From contig NC_135058.1 of the NCBI RefSeq assembly GCF_051014685.1, positions 3,386,811 to 3,450,810 on the forward strand: a stretch of DNA of 64,000 nucleotides, written 5' to 3'. The notes beneath the pieces are model-generated. The model was not told the DNA's origin and ran no database searches. It saw only the letters and a program-made list of their open reading frames with translations. A program made the translations under genes and the position numbers. Positions 1 through 10,579 of the stretch are shown here, in pieces. Origin of the DNA: Ptiloglossa arizonensis (lineage: Eukaryota; Arthropoda; Insecta; Hymenoptera; Colletidae). Numbering within the stretch: the stretch's first letter is position 1; the number at the start of each line of letters is the position of its first letter.

Positions 1-1696
1 TCGGGCCATTTCGATCCAGGATGCGAGAGGATCCTCTCGATTTCCCGAGCACGAAAGACGACCAGGTGGGAGTACGCCGTCGCGTTCGGATAATTCCATT
101 GTGCCGAAGAAAAGCGACGAAAATTTGATCCCGGTGCGATTTTCGTTGGTTCGTTCGCGGCCGGAAATTTTCCGTTCCGGTTACTTTCGAAACTATGCTC
201 CCGCGGCCGTTCGTCTTTTTACGTAGGCGCGCTTCGATCGCGAATCCACGATCCACGGATACGGAGAGGGACGAGGTTCTTCGTCCGAGAATGGAAAAAA
301 TGTCCCATCTGGAATCGGTTCGCGTACGCGAACGGTGATCATGAATAATTCAACCAGAACTTGCTTTTTGCCCGATACTCCAAAGACGCGTTTCCGCATA
401 CATGTGGAATAGAAGCGCGCGAGTGTGCGCGCGCGAAATACGCGACCAGTGAACGACGTACGCAGCGGTGCGTTTCATTCCAAGATTTTTGGTGAAAAAT
501 GCGGGTGATGTTCTTCTCGAGGTACGAGAGCGCGCGTATGCGCGCGTTTGTAGTTGCAAGGACGTGGTACGTTGCTCTTGGAGTCTTAGGAGAGATTTGA
601 AAAGCGATAGAATACAGTTTTACGTATAGACGAATTCGTATAGACGAATACAGTTTTACGTTTTGAAGCCGCGTCTCGATCTCCGCGTCGATCATCCCTG
701 CGTTACGCAGAATGGACAGGAGTGTCCGATTCGCGGATTCGCGGTGTCGAATCGCGCGTATCGTACGATTTTGCTGGTAAAATCCGAGACGAAGCCCGGT
801 TAGGGGTCACGTGCATCGTTTCCATTTACCCGGAACGATGGTATTTTTAACGAAATGGGTATCGGGCCGAATTGGACGAGGGAACGCGTCGAGTGAAATC
901 GCGGAAGGTACGCTTTAACGGTATCGATTTTGCGCTTAAGCGATACGTTCGTTGCGATGGTAAGGCTCGTTGTTGGAACTATGAGAATAATTCAACGCGC
1001 CGGTAGAGAGGAGCTAAGTTCGCGTTAATTCGGGACGTTAATGCCGATTTATCGTCGCGTCTGTACGCGACACGCGTGTACGTGGAAAATAGCCGATGCA
1101 GGTGCGTTCGATTCGCGAGTCAAGAGCACCGATTTTCCTACGCTTCGAATCGTCCAATCGGGGATAACTTCGTTCCGTGTCGTTTCTTCGTTTCGTTTTA
1201 CGATCGTGCGTTCTTGTTTCGCGCAGCGAGTTCCGGATTAGGTTCGAAAGCGATCCGAGAATTTGTGAAATAGACACTGTTCGATGATTCGTAATAATTT
1301 ATAACGGTTTCGTTGTACGAGCGAAAGGAAACGTAGGTACACGGATAAAAGTATGGAGTAATGTGGACAGAAATTCGCGGCACAGAGCTAGCGAGATTCA
1401 ATGGCCCGAAATGAAACGATAACGTAACGAAATTGCATCGAAGGTTTGATTTTTTGGAAAAATGAATAAGAAAATCGAACCGGTACGCGTGCACCTAATT
1501 TTCTACGTACACGCGCCGAGCCGAAATTCACGGTACGAATGGCGCAAGTTGGCTCGAAATAAGTCGAGAATATGGGACAACGAATACAATACCCGAGGAA
1601 AAATTGCTCCTAAACTCAATGTTCGATTCTCGAATCGAAGGTACAAATAGGAGCGAAATCGAGCGAACGGAACCGGATCATCGAACGATAATAACG
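1..1696. other. Non-coding CpG-rich sequence
   Basis: No convincing gene is seen. Open frames are short, overlap on both strands and carry no recognisable domain. A short direct repeat of about 36 bp occurs near 611 and 647. Alternating CG runs (for example around 415-440) are typical of the dense CpG content of the whole window. Confidence 0.5.
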
Positions 1697-1922
1697 TGTG
1701 GGATTATGGAATTGTTTAGCAGAAGAGAAAATGTAAATAGGACGTTTATTTTTCGATAAATATATTACAGTCGTGCAGCGAAGTATGGTTATGAACAACT
1801 GAACAGATCGTATCGATCGCGTCGTCGCATCAACGGAAAAAATAGGAAAGCCGGTATCGAGCTCATCCACCATTCCTTGACTTCTCAAGTACCGCATGGT
1901 TTAATGTCGTTGTATTCCAACA
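1697..1922 (-). mobile_element. Solo LTR, Copia-like family (copy 1)
   Basis: A 226-bp unit that begins TGTGGGATT and ends TTCCAACA on the + strand. It is flanked by a perfect 5-bp target duplication, taacg (1692-1696 and 1923-1927). Read on the minus strand it starts TGTTGGAATAC and carries an AATAAA signal towards its 3' end. A TGTTGGAATA start, TG..CA ends and a 5-bp duplication are usual for Ty1/Copia LTRs. A second copy about 97% identical lies at 62246-62470. No internal gag-pol sequence remains beside it, so it is a solo LTR formed by recombination between the two ends of a former full element. Family assignment is inference; the LTR nature rests on ends and duplications visible in both copies. 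Confidence 0.8.
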
Positions 1923-2006
1923 TAACGCGTCCGTATTTTTTATTTCGCGTATCCCGCGACGTTTGGAGTAAAACGTAGTATCTCGCGAAATTTGTACGGA
2001 ATTTAA

Positions 2007-2306
2007 CCTTTCGACTACGGTCAGAGTCGAAGGGTAAAGCGTTCTTGCGATAAGGTCGCGATGGCCGCCAGTAGCGCGTGCTCGAGCCATCTCGCGGTGT
2101 CGTTCGACGAGATACACCTCCGCGAGCAAAATCGTCGTTTCGTAAAAATGGTCCCCCCGTGAACGAGGTGTTCGTGGACGAACACTCGGACGTCTCGTGT
2201 ATCACGAGAAGGTTTTTAGATCGCGACGCCTCTCCTCCGTGGATCGTTCTCCGACCTCGACTCGTTTCACCGTTGGACACCGTGCGCGCTCTTAACAGCG
2301 AGAGGG
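2007..2306. mobile_element. Candidate piggyBac-like MITE, degenerate
   Basis: A 300-bp stretch flanked on both sides by TTAA (2003-2006 and 2307-2310). The left tip is CCTTTCGACTACG; the right tip, read inward, is CCCTCTCGCTGTT. The tips match only partly. TTAA duplication with CCC-type tips is the piggyBac signature. A small hairpin (arms CCTTTCGACT and AGTCGAAGGG) lies at its left end. There is no transposase frame. Because TIR identity is weak this remains a candidate. Confidence 0.4.
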
Positions 2307-2310
2307 TTAA

Positions 2311-3700
2311 ATAGCGTCCCCGCGGAAGTGAACGCACGGACCGGTGCATTCTTCGATGATGAAACGAGCGGCCGTGTGAAACGGAACTCCTCCGAGTCGC
2401 GCATCGTCTTTGGAACGCAGTCCGCGTAATCCGGTCAAAAGAAAGATACGAAGAAACCCAAGGGGGCGGTGGGTTACGCGAAAGGGGAACGAAACGTGGT
2501 CAAGGAGGGGGGGAGGGCTCGAAAATCGTGCCGGAGCGCGTGAATGTAAACGAGCCTCGGGTCGGCACCGAGACGAGAAGACTTTCTCATCTTCTTCCGG
2601 TTTTCTTGGGGGCCGGGGGTTCGAGGTCTGAATGTCCGAGAGAAGGGCTAATAGAGAAAGGGGTGGCGGCGCACACCCGACGTTCAAGTATCGGCATATA
2701 AAGGCCCCGTTAACGTTCATAGGATGGCTGGAAATTACCAGGGACGGGAATGGCGCGGTGGCGAGGGCGGGCTGACAAACGACGAAAAATTTAGCGGTAA
2801 TCTCGAGGCCGGCCCGGACGAGGCAATTCCCTCGCTGCCACCGCGCGCCGTAGACGTTGCTCGCTTTATGTGCGCCTCTTTGACTCGCGCACCAACAACC
2901 TTCTACCCTCTCGCGCGTACCTCCTTCGCCAGCCACCGTCGGCCCCCTACCTCCCTACCTCCCTACCTCCCTCCGTACCTCCACGAGCAATCCTCTCCAG
3001 CCGTCTCTGTCGTCGGTGGTCTCCGTTCCCGAGCTTACTCCATCCAGCAGCGTCGAGCATCGGGCCTCCCTTCGCTTCCTCGTCCTTTCATCTCCGTGCC
3101 TCATCTTTCTCGGTCCGGCTTTCTTCCGCGCCGGACCGAGAGTCTGCCGCACCGTACAATCGCCGCGGAAAGTTTTCGTCTGGAAATTTCGACGTGGATG
3201 CCTACCGTCCTGTCCTCTCTCTCTCGCTCTCTGTCTCTCTCTATCTCTTCGACCGCTGCCCTATCCACCCCCGTTCGCTCGCCTTCGGCCCGCCATTCGG
3301 CCCTCGAAGAGACAGAGGAAAGGAAGAGACTTCGCGGGGGAATAAATTTTTCGACGAACCTCCTCCGTCCACCGTTCTCCGTGGCCACCACCACCACCAC
3401 CATCGTACTCCCTCTTGCTCCTCTCTATCTCTCGATCCCTCTTGTTCCGGCTGGTCGAGCCAACGACCAGCGGAGAATATTTTACGCCGCCGGGGGAAGG
3501 GTACGATGAAAATATTAGCGGCGGCGCACGAAAGCGAAACACCGCTTGCTTCTTGCTGCTCGGGAAGCAAGAACAAAGATGACCGAGAATAATGAGGCGG
3601 CAGAACCGTCGGGAAATACGGGAGAGAGAAAGAAACAGAGAGATTCAACGAGAGAAGGAACGGCCGAGCGCACGACAGGACGTTCGAAGCGCATTTAACT
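2311..3700. other. GC-rich low-complexity island
   Basis: The stretch is GC-rich with polypyrimidine runs: a CTACCTCC-type repeat near 2948-2980, CT repeats near 3215-3245 and a CCA run near 3385-3400. Frames of 200-260 codons stay open on both strands, but their translations are Pro/Ser/Arg-rich and lack domains, as expected where AT-rich stop codons are scarce. A TATAAA at 2697-2702 has no well-spaced initiator. It may be a promoter or untranslated exon, but nothing proves it. Confidence 0.4.
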
Positions 3701-4017
3701 GCGGCAAGAACGAAGCAACTTTTTCCAACCGCGTCCCGACTGATAATTTAGACGGGGCCTGGGGAGGACGGCCCTTTTGCTTTTCTCCGCGATGCGGAGA
3801 GCGGTTCCTTGCGCTTCGATTATTTCGCGGTTCTTGGACGATTTGAGGAGCTCGTTTATTCCCCTACCGGGTCTCCCTGTAGGGATCCTTTCCGGGTGGA
3901 AATTTCGTCGATGTTGTTCCACGGCCGGGAACGAGACGAAGATTGGAAATATAGTATACGCAATGGCACGTAAGTTCGCGTTGTTCAAGTTATTCTTCTA
4001 TCGTGGAAAGTAATTTT
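3701..4017. other. Non-coding, with outlying copy of the 73-bp repeat
   Basis: No gene is seen. Around 3940-4015 lies a diverged single copy (gattggaaatat...cgcaatggcacgtaag) of the unit tandemly repeated at 4268-4485. The piggyBac-like MITE at 4022 sits between this copy and the array. Confidence 0.5.
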
Positions 4018-4021
4018 TTAA

Positions 4022-4261
4022 CCCTTTGAACTCGAGAGGAGACCCTCGATCACCACTCGATTTACCGTACTTCCTTCAATTCGGGGAAATTTTGTGACTT
4101 GAAATTCAAATTGGAAATTAGGTATTACGCTCTTTTAAGATGTAAACATATGTATGTCGAGTATTGAAATAAAAATATTCCATTCCGTATTAATTTTCCG
4201 ATTTAAGAGATTTCATCGAGACGCCAGTTTCAGGTAGCAAAAACGCTTCGAGTGCAAAGGG
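4022..4261. mobile_element. piggyBac-like MITE, 240 bp
   Basis: The left tip is CCCTTTGAACTCGAG next to TTAA (4018-4021). The right tip, read inward, is CCCTTTGCACTCGAA next to TTCA (4262-4265), which looks like a TTAA with one substitution. The two 15-bp tips differ at two positions. CCCTTTGCACTCGA-type tips and TTAA sites are characteristic of piggyBac-like elements. No open frame of useful length exists inside, so it would depend on a transposase from elsewhere. Confidence 0.7.
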
Positions 4262-4267
4262 TTCATA

Positions 4268-4485
4268 GATTGGAAATATACGCAATGGCACGTAAGTTCG
4301 CGTTGGTCATTCTTCTATCGTAGAAAGTAATTTTTCAATAGATTAGAAATATACGCAATGGTACGTAAGTTCGTGTTGGTTATTCTTCTATCGTAGAAAG
4401 TAATTTTTCAATAGATTAGAAATATACGCAATGGCACGTAAGTTCGCGTTGGTTATTTTTCTATGGTAGAAAGTTCAATCTTATT
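4268..4485. repeat. 73-bp tandem repeat, about 2.8 copies
   Basis: Units start at 4268, 4341 and 4414 with the same phrase (gattrgaaatatacgcaatg...cgtaagttcg...ttcttctatcg). Copies differ by only a few bases, so the array is young. A related single copy lies at about 3940, across the piggyBac-like MITE. No protein-coding role is seen. Confidence 0.85.
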
Positions 4486-4874
4486 TATGAAGCTAACGTA
4501 CGTTCAGCTTTGGCGTCATTCCCATTTTCTTCAAGTGTGTACACACGATTTTTAGCATTCGCGAGAAGTTTCTCGTATCGACGAACTCATCGTTTCGTTG
4601 ACCGGATTATGAATTTCGTCTTGGTTCGTCTCGACTGGACGACTCGTGATCGATCCGATCACTTTCAGCGCGTACGAATCGACGAAACTCCTTCTCGACG
4701 AACGACGCAAATTATTTGCTGCACTCGTTGCCGTATTTCCTTTCCGAAACTCATGGAACGTGAGACGATGAAAATTGACACGCGTTTCACTCGTTGTTTC
4801 ACCGGGTATTAAATATAAAATTCTTACGTCACGATCTTGGGCTTTCGAATGCCTTCTACGGACTAAAGCATAGT

Positions 4875-4994
4875 CCGTGTATCGATAAGAGTGAAACCGT
4901 AAGGAGAGGAAAGAGGGAATCGTGTAAAGATAAAATAACTATTAGAGAACGTATATTATGGGATCGAAAATCGATAGAAGTCTACGGAACAGAG
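4875..4994 (+). repeat. Inverted duplication, left copy
   Basis: About 115 bp is repeated in reverse orientation at 5939-6054 with about three differences. Both copies stay open in the same translation, containing SETVRRGKRES and KDKITIRER followed by LWDRKSIEVYG. This suggests a fragment of an old coding sequence duplicated as an inverted pair. The protein is not recognised. Confidence 0.75.
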
Positions 4995-5038
4995 TCTGTT
5001 TCTTCTCCTTATGTTCGCGAAACGTAACGCGAGAAGTA

Positions 5039-5145
5039 TCGGGTTGTCTGGAAAGTCGTTTCGTTTTCCAAAATGGAGAATATATAATTTAATAAATATC
5101 GTGTTTCATTTTCACAAAAAAAAAAAAACTTTTCGAACAACCCAA
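5039..5145. mobile_element. Mariner-type MITE (copy A), 107 bp
   Basis: The left tip is TCGGGTTGTCTGGAAAG and the right tip, read inward, is TTGGGTTGTTCGAAAAG. A TA lies to the left (5037-5038) and TG to the right, probably a decayed TA. The internal phrase ccaaaatggagaatat...aatttaataaa is shared with the copies at 19810, 22688 and 56140. A run of 13 A makes this copy variable in length. The tips resemble mariner TIRs, including the AAAGT..TTCGTTT motif of the intact element at 8046, but the family is distinct. Confidence 0.7.
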
Positions 5146-6608
5146 TGTTAACACACCGTGGTGCGAACTTGTGAAACAACCTAGTAGAACATTTGAATCG
5201 GAATAGTACGGTGATACGGTACAGGTGGGAGCTGGAAAGACGACTTCTGGATCGAGGAGAGTGCAGAAACGCGTGTATGGAGTTTGTGGACAGTTATGGG
5301 AAATTTTTATTCATTCGCGGACATTCGAAGGCGGACCGAAACGTTCGATCTAATATTAATCGCAATTCCTTCCATACGTCGACTTCTCAACTCCGCACGG
5401 TATACATCGCGAAGAACCGAAAGAACATTGTTCGAATCAAGGGGAATGTGGGCAATTTTGAAGAATTTTTTCCCGGTTGTAGGCCTTCGAAACGTCCCAT
5501 ACGATACGATTCCAAATTTTTTCCAAATGTCGATTTCTCAGTTCCGTATAGTACATACAGAGAATAACAGTTGGGTAACGATATCGGAGAAAACTCGATT
5601 CAAGTTTACTCATAATACGTTGTAAATAATTCTTACTATTGCGCTCTCGATGTTTCTTCTCTGCATCCGTATCTTTGTATTTATTTCTGGTTATTAATAT
5701 CGGACCATTGTGCTTTCTCCGTTTGTCAAGATACTCTTGAATGAAACAACATCCAATGCATCGGTAACGACTATTGCGTTTCGATTCTTTGACCACGTTA
5801 TATCACACTTGCGCTCGCACTAGCTTATCTCCAGGGGTTAATATCCTTTCAACGTGTTCGTTTTTATTCCGGAACTTCTTTAACTCTTCCCGTTTCTTCT
5901 CTGTAGCAACCCACCGGTATACAAGTCCCGCGTTCTCTCTTCCGTAGACTTCTATCGATTTTCGATCCCATAATACACGTTCTCTAATAGTTATTTTATC
6001 TTTACACGATTCCCTCTTTCCTCTCCTTACGGTTTCACTCTCGTCGATACACGGTCCCATTGTGCTCTCGCGTCCGTTCCAAATCCTTTAACGATATTTC
6101 GTCCTTTTTTCCATCATTACAGCAACTTTTCTACCACCTTTTCGTCCATAAATTATTACGATTCCTTTCAAAGATCTTTTCGTCTATTAATTATTACCGT
6201 GCTTTCCTACGAACGCAGATTCCCCTCTTTCGTCTTCATTTACATTCTCATTCGGAGTACCGTGCCCTTTATTTCCAACGATCCGTAACATTTTCACCTC
6301 CGAGTTTATTTTCTCGTCCTTCGACTGTCTCTCTTCTCGACCGGCGCTGTTCTCTCCGAATTCACGGTCTTCCTCTAATTCCCATTCTCGCGCCCGTATC
6401 TCCCCCTGATCGTTAACACTCAATTTTCGACTTCCCTCGTTACTGCAATTATATCCCGCTCTGTCTTATTCGCGATCCGGTCTTCGAGAAGCCGGTCTAT
6501 TTCCCAGACAGTTTCTTCTTTCGCCGCGCGAAAGCAATTCCACGTTAAAATACATAAATTCGGTCGAGAGACTTTATATTTGTATTTCACGGTGGATGCA
6601 CGTGCGCC

Positions 6609-6611
<3 letters not shown>
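5146..6611. other. Decayed coding-like stretch within the inverted pair
   Basis: On the minus strand one frame from 6060 down to 5437 (about 208 codons) has a single internal stop, at 5803-5805. It includes the right copy of the inverted duplication and a Lys/Arg/Glu-rich continuation. The same frame is open again from 6423 to 6187. The charged composition is reminiscent of LINE ORF1-like tails, but I cannot assign it. It may be a retroelement remnant or chance. The rest holds nothing recognisable. Confidence 0.25.
5939..6054 (-). repeat. Inverted duplication, right copy
   Basis: Reverse-orientation partner of 4875-4994. Two of the roughly three differences change the peptide (Lys to Glu, Ile to Val), so the two copies are nearly identical in translation. 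The pair could form a 115-bp stem with a loop of about 940 bases that contains the mariner-type MITE at 5039. Confidence 0.75.

Positions 6612-6690
<79 letters not shown>
6612..6690. repeat. (GA)n microsatellite, about 39 units
   Basis: An almost pure dinucleotide run with one interruption near 6681. It produces a spurious poly-Ser/Leu frame on the minus strand. Confidence 0.95.
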
Positions 6691-8045
6691 TCCTTTGGTA
6701 TTCTTATCCGTGAAGAGGGGGCAAAAGTCTGAGAGCCGTATATGGTATTTGTAGCTGGGAAAGTAAACACGTATACGTTATGCGAGGCGGATAAGCGGCA
6801 AAACGGGAACATCCTTTATATTTGATCGCGGGATACGTTTAGATCTATTTCGAAGGAAATTGGAAGAAAGAGGCAGGAAGGGTAAAAGGGACGGCTACGA
6901 TGTCGGATGTGTTCAAATATTTGTATTCTCCAACGGATAATTCGTCGAATCGCGTCGCGGATGTTTGCTGCGTTTAACTCGCAGTACTTGCGGTTGATAG
7001 AAATATGATACAAGAAACGGTACGGAGAAACGGTAAATCGATTGTCGCGATTCACGGTGGTTTCTGGACGATTTACCTCGAGCCGGTGAGGAGATATATT
7101 TTTTACCCGTAAATAAATCACCGGTAGCGCGTTTTACAACCCAGAAAGTAAACGATCTTCGACAGAATTGAACAAGATTCGTTCGAACGCGCGTATCGCG
7201 TCGATACACTTTTCGAAAATGAAAAGAAATTTTTGACTTTACGAAAACCCGTTCCAAGGTTAAACAAATTCGTTCGTAAACGATGTGAATAGATTCGAAG
7301 AGATCGACAGGAGTGATTAACATTTTTTGAAACTTCGAACAATATCGATTCGATCGAAACGATCGACCGAAAATAAAGTCGAGCGAATCGAAGAAAAACT
7401 TGATACTCGGAAAAGTGAAATTCTTCGGTTCACGAGTAACAAATTATCGATCGTTTCGATCGAATCGTACTTCGACTCTCAAGAACAAGATCGTTCTACC
7501 AGAGCACCGAACAATATTACGCGTCGACGAATAAAACATTGCGCGTGGTGTTTCGGTAAAAAACGCGCGACCGTATGGATTCCAAGAACGGTTGAAACTG
7601 AAACGACGAGTGAGTTTTCAAACTGCGCGCGACACTTTGGACACGAAAACGCGTGGGCAAAGAAGTTAGTCAACGATTGACGATACACCGATATTGTTTC
7701 CCGTTGTTACTTCCCCAAGACGAAGAGATCTAAGAGATCTACGTAAACTTTCTCGTCGATTTTCTCCTAATTTTCTTCCGTCGTATCCTCTCGATACACC
7801 AGAAGAACGCAATCCCTTCGCGGTCCATTGATTCGCGGTGAAGAATTTCGACGATACGCGAATAAACGATAAAAATCGTTCCGAAGCAGCGTTCCTTCCG
7901 CACGGAATCCGTTTTCCTCGTGGAAAGAATGCCAGTGGCCAGCTAATATCCACGCGATGGACCAAGAATGCAGTTCGATGGCCGTTGGGGTCGATCGGGC
8001 GATGTTGCTCGTAGTTTTCGCAGAAAACGAATCTCCGTGAAAATA
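6691..8045. other. Non-coding; contains a perfect 21-bp inverted repeat
   Basis: No gene is seen. The frame at 7327-7680 has no domain. At 7346-7366 and 7447-7467 lie perfect 21-bp reverse complements with an 80-base loop (see findings). The stretch ends at the TA target site of the mariner element. Confidence 0.5.
7346..7467. repeat. Perfect 21-bp inverted repeat, 80-bp spacer
   Basis: The left arm begins cgattcgatcgaaacg and the right arm is its exact reverse complement over 21 bases. The arms are rich in TCGA/ATCG, which recurs by composition in this DNA, but 21 perfect pairs is longer than expected by chance. No flanking duplication was recognised. Confidence 0.7.
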
Positions 8046-8074
8046 TTAGGTGGACCGGAAAGTAATGTCGTTTC
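8046..8074. repeat. Mariner left terminal inverted repeat
   Basis: A 29-bp TIR adjoining TA at 8044-8045. It pairs with 9291-9319 with one mismatch. This is the expected binding site of the transposase N-terminal domain. Confidence 0.95.
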
Positions 8075-8212
8075 TGCGCATGTCACTATTTGATTGTCAT
8101 TTGTCAGCTCATTGTGTACATTAAAGTCGTAGCAAAGACATTCTGAGGTTATAGTGACTTGTTTAGTTGTAAATAATTAAATTTAAAATTTTTCTTTACA
8201 ATTTTGGGTGAA

Positions 8213-9247
8213 ATGGCCAGCCAAATACCAGAAGAGGTACATATCCGGCATTGCATGCTTTTTGAGTTTCGCAAGGGTAGTAACGCAACAGTTGCTACCA
8301 AAAACATTTGCGATGTTTATCCAAATGCATTAGACGTTCGTAAATGCCAAAGGTGGTTTTCCAAGTTCAAATCCGGTAATTTTGATCTTTCCGACTCGTA
8401 TCGATCAGGAAGACCAACAACGTTAGACAATGACGTGTTAAATGCGGAAGTGGAAGCAAATCCGTGTCAGACAATCGAGGAATTGTCAAACAGTCTTAAC
8501 CAACCTTGGTCGACCATCCAAGAACATTTGCAGCAGATTGGGAAAGTAAGCAGAGCAGGTGTTTGGGTCCCGCATAATCTGTCCGAAGAGAACAAGGCTA
8601 ACCGATCCACCACATGCAACTTATTGCTTCAACGGCACAATACAGAAGCGTTTTTTCATCGCTTGATCACCGAAGATGAAAAGTGGGTTCTTTATGATAA
8701 TCCAAAACGCAAAAGGCAGTGGCTCTCTCCAAATGAATCGCCACAAAGTACTGCTAAGCCAGGTTTACACCCCAAAAAGGCCCTTTTGTGTGTTTGGTGG
8801 AGTATTCGCGGCGTTGTTCATTTTGAAGTGCTGAAACCTGGACAGACTGTGAATGCAGACCTTTACTGCGAACAATTAGATCGTGTAAATAAATCTTTAA
8901 TTGAAAAGTGGCCAGCGATTGTCAACAGAAAAGGCGTTATTCTGCAACACGATAATGCAAGACCGCACTGCGCAAGACGAACCTTGGCAAAAGTTAATGA
9001 ATTGGGGTGGGAGGTACTGCCTCACCCACCATACTCGCCCGATGTTGCACCATCGGATTTCCATTTATTCCGATCGCTTCAACACTTTCTAAGTGGCAAA
9101 AGATTTGCAAATTTGGATGATATTCAAAATGCCATCTCTGTATATTTTGCTCAAAAACCAATTGATTTTTATCGATCCGGCATTGAAAATTTGCACACTA
9201 GATGGCAAAAGGTTGTTGATAATGAGGGTGATTATATCATTGATTAA
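8213..9247 (+). CDS. Mariner transposase, complete, 344 aa
   Basis: Cut-and-paste transposase that binds the element's TIRs and moves it between TA sites in the nucleus. I chose the ATG at 8213 (context gaaATGG, MASQIPEE...); the upstream in-frame codons at 8204 begin with TTG and are not needed. Residues about 5-110 form the paired helix-turn-helix DNA-binding region (RWFSKFKSG; SGRP at 65-68). The linker WVPHNL (118-123) corresponds to the family WVPHEL. The catalytic triad is complete: D155 in TEDEKW, D247 in QHDNARPH and D282 in YSPDVAPSDFHLF. There are 34 residues between the last two, giving DD34D. Length 344 matches the usual 340-350. No stop or frameshift is present. It is the only gene in the element; expression would come from the 5' untranslated part of the element. 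Identification is certain; activity is inferred. Confidence 0.97.
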   Translation: MASQIPEEVHIRHCMLFEFRKGSNATVATKNICDVYPNALDVRKCQRWFSKFKSGNFDLSDSYRSGRPTTLDNDVLNAEVEANPCQTIEELSNSLNQPWSTIQEHLQQIGKVSRAGVWVPHNLSEENKANRSTTCNLLLQRHNTEAFFHRLITEDEKWVLYDNPKRKRQWLSPNESPQSTAKPGLHPKKALLCVWWSIRGVVHFEVLKPGQTVNADLYCEQLDRVNKSLIEKWPAIVNRKGVILQHDNARPHCARRTLAKVNELGWEVLPHPPYSPDVAPSDFHLFRSLQHFLSGKRFANLDDIQNAISVYFAQKPIDFYRSGIENLHTRWQKVVDNEGDYIID

Positions 9248-9290
9248 AAATAAAAACTCGTTAAAAATTTATGTTTGAATTTAATGTAAG

Positions 9291-9319
9291 GAAACGACAT
9301 TACTTTCCGGTCCCCCTAA
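9291..9319. repeat. Mariner right terminal inverted repeat
   Basis: A 29-bp reverse complement of the left TIR with one mismatch, adjoining TA at 9320-9321. It lies 43 bases past the transposase stop. Confidence 0.95.
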
Positions 9320-9321
9320 TA

Positions 9322-10560
9322 CAAGCTCGCGTAGCCGTCGTCGTTAATAACAACCTCGAACGTATACATTACGCGATAAAGTCAGCGCCGAACGGTTATC
9401 CGAGTCTCGAGTTCGCGACAGAAATATTACATTTACATAATGGTCCGCTCGCTCGGATTCCCAATAAGAAGAGAAGCCTCCCCTTCCCCTCTTCATCGGA
9501 AGTACGTCCCCGACGGTCGTCCTGAAATATTAAGCGAACCGAACCTTCCCCGTAACCTCTGTTTCGAGGAGCACGGGAAGATCGTAGTCGTACCAGATTG
9601 AAAAGAAATCGTGGACCTCCGTAGACGCTCCGAGTAATACAATAGGCGTGCATAATTCCTAGAGTCGACGTTACGATGTACCCTAGTGGAGGGCCAGTGG
9701 GAGAAGACAGGGTGGGAGCGAACGTTCGCGAAATTTGCATTTATCGAGTAACTCGGGAAAGCTTTCGTTCGCGAGAAGGTACCTAAAATTACGGGGGAAC
9801 GCGAAACCTGGTAATCCGATTGTGGACAAATGTGCAATTACGTAAAGGTGGTTTCGAGTACCGTAGGGGAACAGAGATACGGGATGCGAGAGAGGAAGCC
9901 AACATCGGGAATAAAGGAAACGTTAAAAGCGGACACGGACCGGCAGGAAGATCGCGGCAAAACGGTCGGATGCGTGCAAACGTCGGCACACACGGAACAT
10001 CCTGGATACTCTGTCGGCTTGAACGCGAAAAAAGAGCCGTGGTTCGGGACCCGCGAGGGAAATGTTTCGCAGTATCGAGCCGATGCACCGACGATTCTAT
10101 AGGAAACGCAATACCCACGGCCGTGGCGTTACCCGGGAAAACCAGTGGTAACGATGGTGGCGGTCGTATGGGATTTGCCGCGTTTTCACGAAACTTCCTC
10201 TAACAACGAAATACGAAACTGTTCGGCCGCTTCGTTCCTGTAATTTATTTTCGTGCGTTCGCGCAACTAACGAAACGTCGAGAAACGAAAATCGAGCGCG
10301 CTCGTAACGCGTCGCCGAACGAACGAGGATCGTTACGTTGCATCGTGGTGCAACGCGAGACACGACGTTTCTTCCTCGTAAAAAATTCAACGAATCGAGA
10401 ATTCAATCACGGTACGAGGAACGAGGCAAGATTTACCGATGGAAGTGTTCGACTCGGCGTTGACGAGCGGTCTCGAGTTCGAGGAGTACAGTTGTCACGA
10501 ATAGCGAAAATTGTGGGTAACGCGAGAACAGATTTGGTAATAATGGTCACGGGCGTAGAC
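9322..10560. other. Non-coding sequence
   Basis: Short overlapping frames on both strands (up to about 127 codons) show no domains. No repeat structure stands out. I see nothing to annotate. Confidence 0.4.
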
Positions 10561-10579
10561 CATGCACCGGTCGAGTCGT

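Larger units (their letters stand above)
8046..9319 (+). mobile_element. Intact mariner DNA transposon, 1274 bp
   Basis: The terminal inverted repeats are 29 bp (8046-8074 and 9291-9319) with one mismatch, at position 6. They start TTAGGTGGACCGG on the left and TTAGGGGGACCGG on the inward-read right. TA dinucleotides flank both ends (8044-8045 and 9320-9321), as expected for Tc1/mariner insertion. It encodes one uninterrupted transposase. Total length matches the usual 1.25-1.3 kb of mariners. TIR similarity and transposase features suggest the cecropia/mauritiana side of the mariner family rather than irritans, but the subfamily cannot be fixed by eye. Intact frame and TIRs point to a recent insertion that may still be mobile. 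Confidence 0.97.

Noticed and set aside
2724..3509. 261-codon open frame
   Set aside because: Pro/Ser/Arg low-complexity translation in a CT-rich island, with comparable frames in other phases and strands.
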